Shown in pieces: positions 43,964-51,228 of a stretch of DNA of 64,000 bases; position 1 is the stretch's first letter; every line of letters begins with the position of its first letter. Below the pieces are notes generated by a model that made no database searches, was not told the DNA's origin, and saw only the letters and a list, made by a program, of their open reading frames with translations. The DNA lies in NCBI GenBank assembly GCA_037190845.1, contig JBBCJI010000003.1, positions 186,001-250,000 of the forward strand, given 5' to 3'. Both the position numbers and the translations under genes were made by a program. This DNA comes from JBEBVQ01 sp037190845 (GTDB taxonomy: Bacteria; Bacteroidota; Bacteroidia; Chitinophagales; Chitinophagaceae).

Positions 43964-45856
43964 TTAATCCTTAACCACTTTCTCCACCTTCAGCAGCTTC
44001 CCTTCGGCATTCACAACCCGGAGCAGGTAGATACCCTTCGAAAGGCCGTGTGTAATGATAAACGTCTCACCATTGGAATGAGCAGCCAACCGCCCGTCCA
44101 TATAGCTGAGTGTTGCGTATACAGGAACCTGGCTATTAATATACACAATATCGTACGCAGGATTAGGATAAACACTAATGCCGGAATTACCGGTAACATC
44201 CGAAACCGACACATTGTTGATATGGTAGACCTCAGATGTATCCAGGCAGCCTTCGTCATATACGATCACCTGGTACAAACCGTTCTCTTTCACCTCGTGA
44301 TCCCGGCCGATTGCTCCCGGGATCCGCTGCCCGTTAAGCAGCCACTGATAGCCACGATATGCAGAAGTGGTAGAAAGCACAAATCCACTGACCGAAATCC
44401 GGGGATCCAATTCTCCTACCCGTACGTGAAAAGTCTCTTTCGTCACATTACATCCCGATTCATAATAAGTGAGTTGATAAGTGCCGGCGCCGGAAACAGT
44501 TCTGAATGGATCCGAAGATCTGTCATCCCATATATAAGTGCCTGAGGTTACGCGGGACGGATGCAGTATAATACTTTGCCCGGCACAGATCGTTGTGTCA
44601 TGAACAATTTCCCGGACCCCTTCAACAACAGGCGCCACAACAACATGGTTACCCAGTGACATGGTAGCATAAGTACCCGGGAGAAACCGCACAATATTCT
44701 GCTGAAGATCATATCCTTTACCTAAAACATCCGGGTTATTGATACAATGCAGATAGGAGTTTGCCTGATCAAATTCCGTCAGGTAAATTTTATTATTGTA
44801 TAGCTTAAAGATGATCGGACTTCCCTTCGAGAGCGTATCTACCCGCACTACTGAATTGACCACAGTAGCCGAATCATAAAGACGGACATCAAACTGGTAT
44901 ATAACATTGGTATTATTAGGGCCATGATAAGTAGACGCGTACAAGATAGAGCTGCTGGGAGAAAAACTGACAGAGCCGGGATAAAAATTACCGTACTGAT
45001 TCGTATGCATCACGTTGAAACCATTGAAAACAATACCGGTAGCCGGATCAAACTCCGCCAGAAGAATACCACTTGCCATTCTGGGCACCTGGTTACTGGA
45101 TTGAGAGGTCAGCGCTATTTTACGCCTGTCCGGGGATACCGCAAGCTCCGACATGCTAAAACTTTCCGGCCCTGTAATAGAAGAAGGAACAAAGGAAATT
45201 ATAGGATTCGGATTGACACCTGCCGCAGTGATATGATATGCCCTGAACCTGTGATTTTCCATCTCATGCGTCAGCAACCAGATATCACAATTGTTACCCG
45301 GTATCGCGATCATACATTCGCTCAGTGAATCAGAGGATAATACCGTGTTTTTGGTTCCAGGCACGATATCCCCTCTGCCGTTATCCAGGTTTGTGTTTAC
45401 CACAGAATAAAAAAGACTTCCGTTAGCGTATGTCATCGGATCGTTCGTTGACCCCATCAGTGAAAAAAGGTAATAACTGCGGGGCGTACCTATTACAGGA
45501 ACAATACATACGCCCTGACGGGTCGAAAGGCAATTACCACAATTCCCCGCATTACCCAGAAGGCCGCTGCCATCAGGCATAGGCTGATGCTGGGCATTCC
45601 AGCAGGTTCCTCCGTTTGAATAAAAAAGCAGCCGTCCATTGGTAGGATGCGCTGCTGCAGCCCCGCCTTCAATACCCCTGTGCTCAGACTCTATCGGAAC
45701 CGGAACACCGGAACTGAAATCCACACCGGCTTTGGCGCCAAACACCCAGACATTATTCAGCTTTAAAAATTCAGGCTGCATATTATAGGCCGGCTGCGCA
45801 AAGGACGCTCCACAAAAAACTAACAGTAAAAGAGATAAGAATATATTTGTTTTCAT
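43964..45856 (-). CDS. T9SS type A secreted protein with propeller-like N-terminus (paralogue 1)
   Basis: 630 residues from the ATG at 45856 (MKTNIFLSLLLLVFCGASFAQ). The N-terminal approximately 400 residues begin NNVWVFGAKAGVDFSSGVPVPI and contain GRLLFYSNGG, YYLFSL, NCDIWLLTHE, FRAYHITAAGVNPNP and SPDRRKIALTS. They read as WD40/PQQ-like propeller blades. Short Ig-like segments follow, then a T9SS type A domain (SVYPNPAYDIVYINSQVPV...KGIYLLRVVNAEG). The N-terminal region is clearly paralogous to 55698-57938, which instead carries a CHU_C domain. It is exported by T9SS and probably anchored on the cell surface; the ligand is unknown. Confidence 0.82.
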   Translation of the reverse strand: MKTNIFLSLLLLVFCGASFAQPAYNMQPEFLKLNNVWVFGAKAGVDFSSGVPVPIESEHRGIEGGAAAAHPTNGRLLFYSNGGTCWNAQHQPMPDGSGLLGNAGNCGNCLSTRQGVCIVPVIGTPRSYYLFSLMGSTNDPMTYANGSLFYSVVNTNLDNGRGDIVPGTKNTVLSSDSLSECMIAIPGNNCDIWLLTHEMENHRFRAYHITAAGVNPNPIISFVPSSITGPESFSMSELAVSPDRRKIALTSQSSNQVPRMASGILLAEFDPATGIVFNGFNVMHTNQYGNFYPGSVSFSPSSSILYASTYHGPNNTNVIYQFDVRLYDSATVVNSVVRVDTLSKGSPIIFKLYNNKIYLTEFDQANSYLHCINNPDVLGKGYDLQQNIVRFLPGTYATMSLGNHVVVAPVVEGVREIVHDTTICAGQSIILHPSRVTSGTYIWDDRSSDPFRTVSGAGTYQLTYYESGCNVTKETFHVRVGELDPRISVSGFVLSTTSAYRGYQWLLNGQRIPGAIGRDHEVKENGLYQVIVYDEGCLDTSEVYHINNVSVSDVTGNSGISVYPNPAYDIVYINSQVPVYATLSYMDGRLAAHSNGETFIITHGLSKGIYLLRVVNAEGKLLKVEKVVKD

Positions 45857-45879
45857 AAGGATCACTTTACACCCTGGAG

Positions 45880-45887
45880 CAAATATA
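45880..45887 (-). promoter_or_regulatory. -7 promoter box for 43964-45856
   Basis: TATATTTG on the minus strand, 23 nt before the ATG. Confidence 0.5.
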
Positions 45888-46016
45888 TTATCTGCATTAT
45901 TTTAAATCTTTTCGGGGAACACTGTTTTTAAAGATATATTTTTATTATTTCATCATAATAAAAATCAAAATAACAACTGGGCAGCAGCTACAATCAATCC
46001 CTGCGAGGCAATTACT

Positions 46017-46024
46017 TATATTTG
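46017..46024 (+). promoter_or_regulatory. -7 promoter box for metB-like gene
   Basis: TATATTTG, 28 nt before the ATG at 46053. It may also drive scoA and scoB. Confidence 0.55.
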
Positions 46025-46052
46025 CACACACCTCAATCAAGACTATAACAAG

Positions 46053-47204
46053 ATGACACATACACATAAGCTGGCCACCCGGCTGATACATGCCGGCGTA
46101 GAGCCTGACCCTTCAACCGGGGCCATCATGACGCCCATCTACCAGACCTCCACCTATGTGCAGGCTGCACCAGGCGACCATAAAGGATATGAATATGCCC
46201 GTACACAAAACCCTACCCGTGATGCACTGCAAAATGCACTGGCAGCCATCGAAAACGGGCAATACGCCCTTTCTTTCGGCAGCGGTATGGCAGCCACCGA
46301 CGCTGTTGCAAAATTGTTGCAGCCCGGTGATGAAGTAATCGTTTCCAACGATCTTTATGGCGGCACGTACCGCATCTTTACCAAAGTGTATGAATCTTAC
46401 GGCATTAAGTTCCATTTCATTGATATGCAGGATGCCCGGAACATCAGCAACTATATCAATAAAAAAACAAAAATGGTTTGGGTGGAAACCCCAACCAATC
46501 CGCTGCTTAATATCATTGATATAGAAGCAGCAGCCAAAATCTCCAAAGCGCACAACCTGATACTGGTGGTAGACAATACATTTGCCTCGCCCTACCTCCA
46601 GAATCCGCTTGACCTCGGTGCAGACATCGTACTGCACTCCGCCACCAAATACCTCGGCGGTCATTCGGACGTGGTACACGGCGCACTGATCATGAACGAT
46701 GCAGCGCTGGAAGAAAAACTCCGTTTCATCCAGAACAGTTGTGGCGCCGTACCCGGACCGCACGACTGCTGGCTGGTGCTGCGCGGCATCAAAACACTGC
46801 ACGTACGGATGCAGCGCCACTGCGAGAACGGAAAGGCGATCGCCACATTTCTCCGCAATCATCCCAAAGTCGGGAAGGTCTTCTGGTGCGGATTTGAAGA
46901 TCATCCCAATCACGATATTGCCCGGAAGCAGATGCGCGACTTCGGTGGTATGATCTCCTTCACGCTGAAAGACGATAATATAGAAACAGCGATGAATGTC
47001 CTGAAAAAAACCCAGTTGTTTGCGCTTGCAGAATCACTGGGTGGCGTGGAGTCGCTAATCGGCCATCCGGCATCCATGACCCATGCCTCCATCCCGCGCG
47101 AAGACCGTATCGCCCGCGGGCTGGCTGACTCGCTCATCCGCCTCAGCGTAGGCATCGAAGATGTAGACGACCTGACCCGGGATCTGGAGCAGGCTATTAA
47201 CTAA
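46053..47204 (+). CDS. metB: cystathionine gamma-synthase-type PLP enzyme
   Basis: 383 residues, the full length of the Cys/Met-metabolism PLP family. Conserved motifs: RLIHAGVEPDPSTGAIMTPIYQTSTY, YEYARTQNPTRDALQ, LSFGSGMAA, VETPTNP, VVDNTFASPY and the PLP-lysine motif HSATKYLGGHSD (K199), then ESLGGVESLIGHPASMTHASIP. It fits cystathionine gamma-synthase or gamma-lyase, which cannot be separated by eye, so metB is tentative. It is cytoplasmic. Its stop is 6 nt before the first TTTGAAAAT repeat array, and scoA starts 99 nt downstream. Confidence 0.9.
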   Translation: MTHTHKLATRLIHAGVEPDPSTGAIMTPIYQTSTYVQAAPGDHKGYEYARTQNPTRDALQNALAAIENGQYALSFGSGMAATDAVAKLLQPGDEVIVSNDLYGGTYRIFTKVYESYGIKFHFIDMQDARNISNYINKKTKMVWVETPTNPLLNIIDIEAAAKISKAHNLILVVDNTFASPYLQNPLDLGADIVLHSATKYLGGHSDVVHGALIMNDAALEEKLRFIQNSCGAVPGPHDCWLVLRGIKTLHVRMQRHCENGKAIATFLRNHPKVGKVFWCGFEDHPNHDIARKQMRDFGGMISFTLKDDNIETAMNVLKKTQLFALAESLGGVESLIGHPASMTHASIPREDRIARGLADSLIRLSVGIEDVDDLTRDLEQAIN

Positions 47205-47210
47205 TTAGAC

Positions 47211-47294
47211 AATTTGAAAATGTGCTAATTTGAAAATGACAGATTTATCTGTAATCTTCATTAACAAATTTTCAAATTCCCGAATTTTCAAATT
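47211..47294. repeat. inverted TTTGAAAAT repeat array A (no gene inside)
   Basis: The left half has AATTTGAAAATG at 47211-47222 and 47227-47238. The right half has AAATTTTCAAATT at 47266-47278 and GAATTTTCAAATT at 47282-47294, in the opposite orientation. Between them is a perfect 14-bp palindrome ACAGATTTATCTGT (47239-47252). The left 28 bases are identical to the reverse complement of 48510-48537. The array ends 9 nt before the scoA ATG. Confidence 0.88.
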
Positions 47295-47303
47295 AAAACA
47301 ATC

Positions 47304-48005
47304 ATGAGCATAAATAAAGTAGTCTCCAATGCTGACGAAGCGATCCGCGACATCGAATCCGGCGCCACGCTGATGCTCGGCGGATTCGGCCTCTGCGGCA
47401 TTCCGGAAAACTGCATTGCCGCCCTCGTACGGAAAGGCGTCAATAATCTTACGTGCATTTCCAACAATGCCGGTGTGGACGATTTCGGCATCGGGCTGAT
47501 GCTGCAAAAAAAACAGGTAAAAAAAATGATCTCCTCTTATGTAGGAGAAAATGCCGAGTTTGAGCGCCAGTTGCTGAGTGGCGAACTGGAAGTAGACCTG
47601 ATACCACAAGGTACACTGGCCACCCGCTGTATGGTAGCCGGTTATGGCATCCCCTTCGTTCCGGTACTTGCAGGTGTTGGTACGGAAGTCGCTGAAGGAA
47701 AAGAAACCGTCACAAGAAACGGGAGGCAATATCTTATAGAAGAAGCCTTCGACACCGACTTCGCCATCGTAAAAGCCTGGAAAGGCGATACACAAGGTAA
47801 CCTGATCTTCCGGGCCACCTCCCGCAATTTTAATCCCCTGATGGCCATGGCCGGTAAAATAACGATTGCCGAAGTGGAAGAGCTTGTCCCCGCCGGCGAA
47901 CTCGATCCGGATCATATCCACACGCCGGGTATTTATGTACATCGCATCTTCCAGGGAAGTAACTACGAAAAAAGGATTGAGCAGAGAACTGTACGCAAGC
48001 GGTAA
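47304..48005 (+). CDS. scoA: 3-oxoacid CoA-transferase subunit A
   Basis: 233 residues, full length for ScoA. Motifs: IESGATLMLGGFGLCGIPENCIAAL (the glycine-rich CoA-binding loop), NAGVDDFGIGLML, LIPQGTLATR, AGYGIPFVPVLAGVGTEVAEGKE and the C-terminus DPDHIHTPGIYVHRIFQG. With ScoB it moves CoA between succinyl-CoA and a 3-oxoacid such as acetoacetate, in ketone-body and branched-chain catabolism. The usual partner gene is separated here by an inserted four-helix-bundle gene. The TAA stop (48003-48005) overlaps the start of repeat array B. Confidence 0.95.
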   Translation: MSINKVVSNADEAIRDIESGATLMLGGFGLCGIPENCIAALVRKGVNNLTCISNNAGVDDFGIGLMLQKKQVKKMISSYVGENAEFERQLLSGELEVDLIPQGTLATRCMVAGYGIPFVPVLAGVGTEVAEGKETVTRNGRQYLIEEAFDTDFAIVKAWKGDTQGNLIFRATSRNFNPLMAMAGKITIAEVEELVPAGELDPDHIHTPGIYVHRIFQGSNYEKRIEQRTVRKR

Positions 48006-48040
48006 TTTGAAAATGAGACAATTTGAAAATTTGAAAATGG
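48004..48040. repeat. TTTGAAAAT repeat array B (left end of insert)
   Basis: AATTTGAAAATG at 48004-48015 and AATTTGAAAATTTGAAAATG from 48020, both in plus orientation. The preceding T and these two As form the TAA stop of scoA. It is nearly identical in layout to array D at 62060-62095. Confidence 0.88.
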
Positions 48041-48131
48041 ATAGGTGCTTTTATAAACTAAATCCGTTTATCCGGTAAATTATTAGAAGAATGGTGTAAT
48101 TTGAGCATTTGATGCTGAAAATGAGCGGACA

Positions 48132-48488
48132 ATGCAATATAACAAGCCAAATCCCATTGTGGCAAAAACGATAACATTTGCTCTTATGATTATTGAATAT
48201 GCCGAAATACTGGAATCCAATAGAAAGTTTATAATTGCAAACCAATTGTTGAAATCAGGTACTGCCATTGGTGCAAACGTTCGTGAAGCTCAAAATGCAG
48301 AAAGTAAAAATGATTTTATTCACAAAATGAAGATTGCTGCAAAAGAAGCAGATGAAACTACTTATTGGCTATTACTGTGCCAGCAATCTCTCAATTATCC
48401 GGATTGTTCAGAGCTACAAAATAATGCTGAGGAAATAATGAAAATCCTATCCAAAATTATTGCCACCTCTAAAAACAAACCTTCCTGA
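48132..48488 (+). CDS. S23/IVS-type four-helix-bundle protein
   Basis: 118 residues. The chain is nearly all helix: IVAKTITFALMIIEYAEIL, IANQLLKSGTAIGANVREAQNA, DFIHKMKIAAKEADETTYWL and a C-terminal helix. LLKSGTAIGANVREA is the hallmark of the 23S-rRNA-intervening-sequence/four-helix-bundle family (PF05635, TIGR02436). Structural relatives form pentamers and include the Avd accessory protein of diversity-generating retroelements. Chromosomal members have no proven function. The gene is much AT-richer than scoA and scoB, and lies in the same orientation between inverted TTTGAAAAT arrays, which suggests it moves with them. Confidence 0.92.
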   Translation: MQYNKPNPIVAKTITFALMIIEYAEILESNRKFIIANQLLKSGTAIGANVREAQNAESKNDFIHKMKIAAKEADETTYWLLLCQQSLNYPDCSELQNNAEEIMKILSKIIATSKNKPS

Positions 48489-48509
48489 TATTAAAAAAAC
48501 CAATTGATA

Positions 48510-48545
48510 CATTTTCAAATTAGCACATTTTCAAATTTTCAAATT
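48510..48545. repeat. TTTGAAAAT repeat array C (right end of insert)
   Basis: CATTTTCAAATT at 48510-48521 and 48526-48537, extended by TTCAAATT to 48545. It is the reverse orientation of array B. It ends 3 nt before the scoB ATG at 48549. Confidence 0.88.
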
Positions 48546-48548
48546 AAC

Positions 48549-49205
48549 ATGCTCAATAAAGAACAAATCGCCCAACGCATCGCCCGTGAGTTACAGGATG
48601 GCTTCTATGTCAATTTAGGTATCGGTATCCCGACCCTCGTAGCCAATTATATACCTGAAGGCGTGAGCGTTGTATTGCAAAGCGAAAACGGCCTGTTGGG
48701 CATGGGGCCGTTCCCCTATGAAGGCGAAGAAGACCCTGATCTGATCAACGCCGGCAAACAAACCATCACTACCGTCGCCGGCTCCGTATTCTTCGACAGC
48801 GCTATGAGCTTCGGCATGATACGTGCCGGCAAGGTAGACCTCACCGTGCTCGGCGCCATGGAAGTGGCCGACAACGGTGACATTGCCAACTGGAAGATCC
48901 CCGGCAAAATGGTGAAAGGCATGGGAGGCGCTATGGATCTTGTAGCCGCCGCCAAAAACATCATCGTAGCCATGCAGCATACCAATCGCGCCGGAGAAAG
49001 CAAGCTGCTACCCGCATGTACACTCCCGCTCACCGGCATCCGCTGCGTAAAGAAAATAGTATCCGACCTGGGTGTATTTGACATCACCGACGAAGGATTC
49101 CGTTGTATTGAATATGCCCCGGGCATTACCATTGATGAAATCAAGGCGAAAACCGCCGGACGGCTGGTGATCGCAGATGATGTACGGGAAATGTCTTTCG
49201 CGTGA
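48549..49205 (+). CDS. scoB: 3-oxoacid CoA-transferase subunit B
   Basis: 218 residues from the ATG at 48549; the longer frame from 48504 translates the repeat array and is rejected. Motifs: YVNLGIGIPTLVANYIP and the catalytic-glutamate segment VVLQSENGLLGMGPFP, then GSVFFDSAMSFGMIRAGKVDLTVLGAMEV, GKMVKGMGGAMDLV and LTGIRCVKKIVSDLGVF. It forms the active site with ScoA. In most genomes the two genes touch or overlap; here they are about 540 nt apart, so their co-transcription and balance may be altered. Confidence 0.95.
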   Translation: MLNKEQIAQRIARELQDGFYVNLGIGIPTLVANYIPEGVSVVLQSENGLLGMGPFPYEGEEDPDLINAGKQTITTVAGSVFFDSAMSFGMIRAGKVDLTVLGAMEVADNGDIANWKIPGKMVKGMGGAMDLVAAAKNIIVAMQHTNRAGESKLLPACTLPLTGIRCVKKIVSDLGVFDITDEGFRCIEYAPGITIDEIKAKTAGRLVIADDVREMSFA

Positions 49206-49220
49206 TCGATCATTTTTTGA

Positions 49221-49265
49221 AAATGTGACAAATGCAGGAAATGTGACGACATATTTGTCACATTT
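49221..49265. promoter_or_regulatory. inverted repeat upstream of the mbnP-like gene
   Basis: Perfect 13-nt arms AAATGTGACAAAT (49221-49233) and ATTTGTCACATTT (49253-49265) around 19 nt, which contain another AAATGTGAC. It lies after scoB and 48 nt before the mbnP-like ATG. It could be an operator or the scoB transcript end. A TAACTTCG -7-like box follows at 49283-49290. Confidence 0.55.
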
Positions 49266-49313
49266 AAACCATGGATAAATCTTAACTTCGGTAGAATTAT
49301 AAAACCACGAAAA

Positions 49314-50093
49314 ATGAAACTCCGGGCTGTACTGCTTTTAGGGATTATGATCGTGTTGTTGGCTTCCTGCCGAAAAAAGGATCCACCGGTCACACAGACA
49401 CCGGATCCGCCATCCGGCCCGACAGGGCAGATAACCTTTGCCTTCACGAATGTGGCCGGCGATGAGCCGCTCGTTTTAGACAGCACTTCCTATGTCAACG
49501 AAAACGGTGACACGTTTACGGTTTCCGGCTATGCCTACTATATCAGCAATATATCCCTTTCGGCAAACGATGGCAGTAATTATACTGAACCGGAAAGTTA
49601 TCATTTGATCACGGAAGCAGTGGGCACATCCAAATCACTTACCATTAACAATATCCCGGAAGGAACTTATACCTCCGTCAGGTTTCTGATCGGGGTGGAT
49701 GAAGCACGGAATACCAGCGGCGCCCAGACAGGAGCACTTGATCCTATGCACAGTATGTTCTGGGACTGGAATACCGGTTATATCATGGCTAAGCTGGAAG
49801 GACACTCACCACAATCCACAGGCCCCGCCAATTTTATCGGCTTTCACCTCGGCGGATTCAGGGGCACGGAAAGCGTATTACGCTGGGTAACACTTACATT
49901 CCCCGAACCGCTTCGTATTACTGCCGGAGAAACGCCTGAAGCACATATCAAATCTGATCTGCTGACATGGTTTGGCACCCCGAATATCATTGACTTTTCT
50001 GAAGTAAACATCATCATGGGCCCTGGTGAAGCTTCCACCAAAATTGCCGATAATTATGCACGCATGTTTACTATAAGCAATATTCACCAATAG
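49314..50093 (+). CDS. mbnP: MbnP-family copper-binding lipoprotein
   Basis: 259 residues. The signal peptide MKLRAVLLLGIMIVLLASC ends in a lipobox followed by RKKDPPV. The MbnP fold is indicated by ITFAFTNVAGDEPLVLDSTSYVNENG, YYISNISL, VRFLIGVDEARN and the signature HSMFWDWNTGYIMAKLEG, with FHLGG later. In methanotroph MbnP a tryptophan is oxidised to kynurenine by MbnH and then binds Cu(I). This gene stands 2 nt upstream of a diheme MbnH-like gene, the same pairing, but no methanobactin genes are present. A role in periplasmic copper binding is inferred. Confidence 0.85.
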   Translation: MKLRAVLLLGIMIVLLASCRKKDPPVTQTPDPPSGPTGQITFAFTNVAGDEPLVLDSTSYVNENGDTFTVSGYAYYISNISLSANDGSNYTEPESYHLITEAVGTSKSLTINNIPEGTYTSVRFLIGVDEARNTSGAQTGALDPMHSMFWDWNTGYIMAKLEGHSPQSTGPANFIGFHLGGFRGTESVLRWVTLTFPEPLRITAGETPEAHIKSDLLTWFGTPNIIDFSEVNIIMGPGEASTKIADNYARMFTISNIHQ

Positions 50094-50095
50094 CT

Positions 50096-51172
50096 GTGCC
50101 TCGTCTATCGCATACGCACCTGTACCGTCTGCTGTTATTAAGCGGTATGATCATCTGGATATCTTTTATTGCCTGCAATAAAGATCCGGAGATCACCGGA
50201 GACGGCCTGATTCCCGCACCCGGCCGGGATATTTCTTTTCGCATACCGGAAGGATGGCCGCAACCGGTCTATAATTTTGAAAACAATCCGCTGACACAAC
50301 AAGGGTTTGAGCTGGGGCGTAAACTGTTTTTCGATCCGCGACTCTCCAGAGACAATACCATCTCCTGCGGATCCTGCCATCAGCCTTTTTCAGCATTCGC
50401 CCAACTGGATCACCCTGTGAGCCACGGGATTGACAACCTGCTCGGCACCCGCAACTCCACCGCATTATTCAATCTCAACTGGCATTCTTCTTTCTTCTGG
50501 GACGGTGGTGTAAATCATATCGAAAACCAGCCCATCGTACCCATACAGAACCCGGTAGAGATGGATGAGAAACTGGAGAACATCCTGACAAAACTCAGTG
50601 AAGATGCTGATTATCAAAATCGCTTTACACAAGCATTCGGCGATGACAGGGTAACAACACAACGTATCTTCAAAGCGCTGGCCCAGTTTATGGGAGCGCT
50701 TGTGTCCGCAGGATCGAAGTATGACAAATACATGCGGAATGAAGCGGGCGGTAAGATGACCGCCGCAGAGCTGAACGGACTACAGATATTCCGCACACAT
50801 TGCGCAGGCTGCCATACGGAACCTTTATTTACAGATTTCACATTCCGCAATAATGGCCTGACGCCATCTGCCGTCAATGACAGCGGACGTGCTGTCATTA
50901 CACAAAAAAGTGAAGACCTGTATACCTTCAAAGTGCCTTCTCTGCGTAATTTGAGGTACACACCGCCTTATATGCACGACGGCAGACTGCGCACCCTCGA
51001 AGACGTACTGGATCATTATGCCTCAGGTATCAGTACAGCCATGCCTACGCTGGATCCGACGCTGAAAAATGGCATTCAGCTATCACCACAGGAGCGCGCC
51101 GATCTGATCGCCTTTCTCAATACCCTGAATGATGAGGCGTTTACCAAGGATACACGTTTCCAACAACCGTAG
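50096..51172 (+). CDS. mbnH: MbnH/cytochrome c peroxidase-family diheme lipoprotein (GTG start)
   Basis: 358 residues starting with GTG at 50096, 2 nt after the mbnP stop. This start gives a complete lipoprotein signal (LLLLSGMIIWISFIAC, C27), which the internal ATG at 50147 would truncate. There are two c-type haem motifs, CGSCH (91-95) and CAGCH (236-240), and CcpA/MauG-family motifs (LGRKLFFDPRLSRDNTISC, LGTRNSTALFNLNWH, FFWDGG, TFKVPSLRNLRYTPPYMHDGRL). MbnH uses a bis-Fe(IV) state to convert a partner tryptophan to kynurenine. Its contact with mbnP supports this over a plain peroxidase. The stop TAG is part of a 28-bp palindrome. Confidence 0.87.
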   Translation: MPRLSHTHLYRLLLLSGMIIWISFIACNKDPEITGDGLIPAPGRDISFRIPEGWPQPVYNFENNPLTQQGFELGRKLFFDPRLSRDNTISCGSCHQPFSAFAQLDHPVSHGIDNLLGTRNSTALFNLNWHSSFFWDGGVNHIENQPIVPIQNPVEMDEKLENILTKLSEDADYQNRFTQAFGDDRVTTQRIFKALAQFMGALVSAGSKYDKYMRNEAGGKMTAAELNGLQIFRTHCAGCHTEPLFTDFTFRNNGLTPSAVNDSGRAVITQKSEDLYTFKVPSLRNLRYTPPYMHDGRLRTLEDVLDHYASGISTAMPTLDPTLKNGIQLSPQERADLIAFLNTLNDEAFTKDTRFQQP

Positions 51173-51196
51173 AGACGCGATGCATCGCGTCTCTAC
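51169..51196. repeat. perfect 28-bp palindrome GTAGAGACGCGATG
   Basis: GTAGAGACGCGATG followed by its exact reverse complement. Its TAG (51170-51172) is the stop codon of the mbnH-like gene. Related GTAGAGACGCGAT palindromes are widespread dispersed repeats in Bacteroidota and cyanobacteria as far as I recall. It may also terminate the mbnP/mbnH transcript. Confidence 0.9.
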
Positions 51197-51228
51197 AACA
51201 ATAACAACAAAAAATATTACATTTGATC

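Larger units (their letters stand above)
48004..48545. mobile_element. candidate mobile unit: four-helix-bundle gene between inverted TTTGAAAAT arrays
   Basis: A 542-bp segment fills the space between scoA and scoB. Its ends are inverted arrays of AATTTGAAAATG (B, 48004-48040; C, 48510-48545). Inside is one AT-rich gene for an S23-type four-helix-bundle protein. It is bounded by the scoA stop and stops 3 nt before the scoB ATG, so neither partner is damaged. No transposase, target-site duplication or reverse transcriptase is visible. Mobility is an inference from the inverted ends, interruption of a normally contiguous gene pair, contrasting base composition and related gene-less copies at 47211-47294 and 62060-62095. 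Confidence 0.5.

Noticed and set aside
46113..46913. 266-codon minus-strand open frame opposite the metB-like gene
   Set aside because: Antisense to a conserved PLP enzyme; no family features.
47205..47942. 245-codon minus-strand open frame opposite scoA
   Set aside because: Antisense shadow that also runs through repeat array A.
48132..48488. Four-helix-bundle gene considered as the Avd of a diversity-generating retroelement
   Set aside because: No reverse transcriptase, template repeat or variable repeat is visible anywhere nearby.
47211..48545. TTTGAAAAT arrays considered as a CRISPR array
   Set aside because: Units are 12-20 nt with 4-nt gaps and mixed orientation; there are no spacers of regular length and no cas genes.
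48716..49486. 256-codon minus-strand open frame opposite scoB and mbnP
   Set aside because: It spans two real plus-strand genes and their gap; no support.
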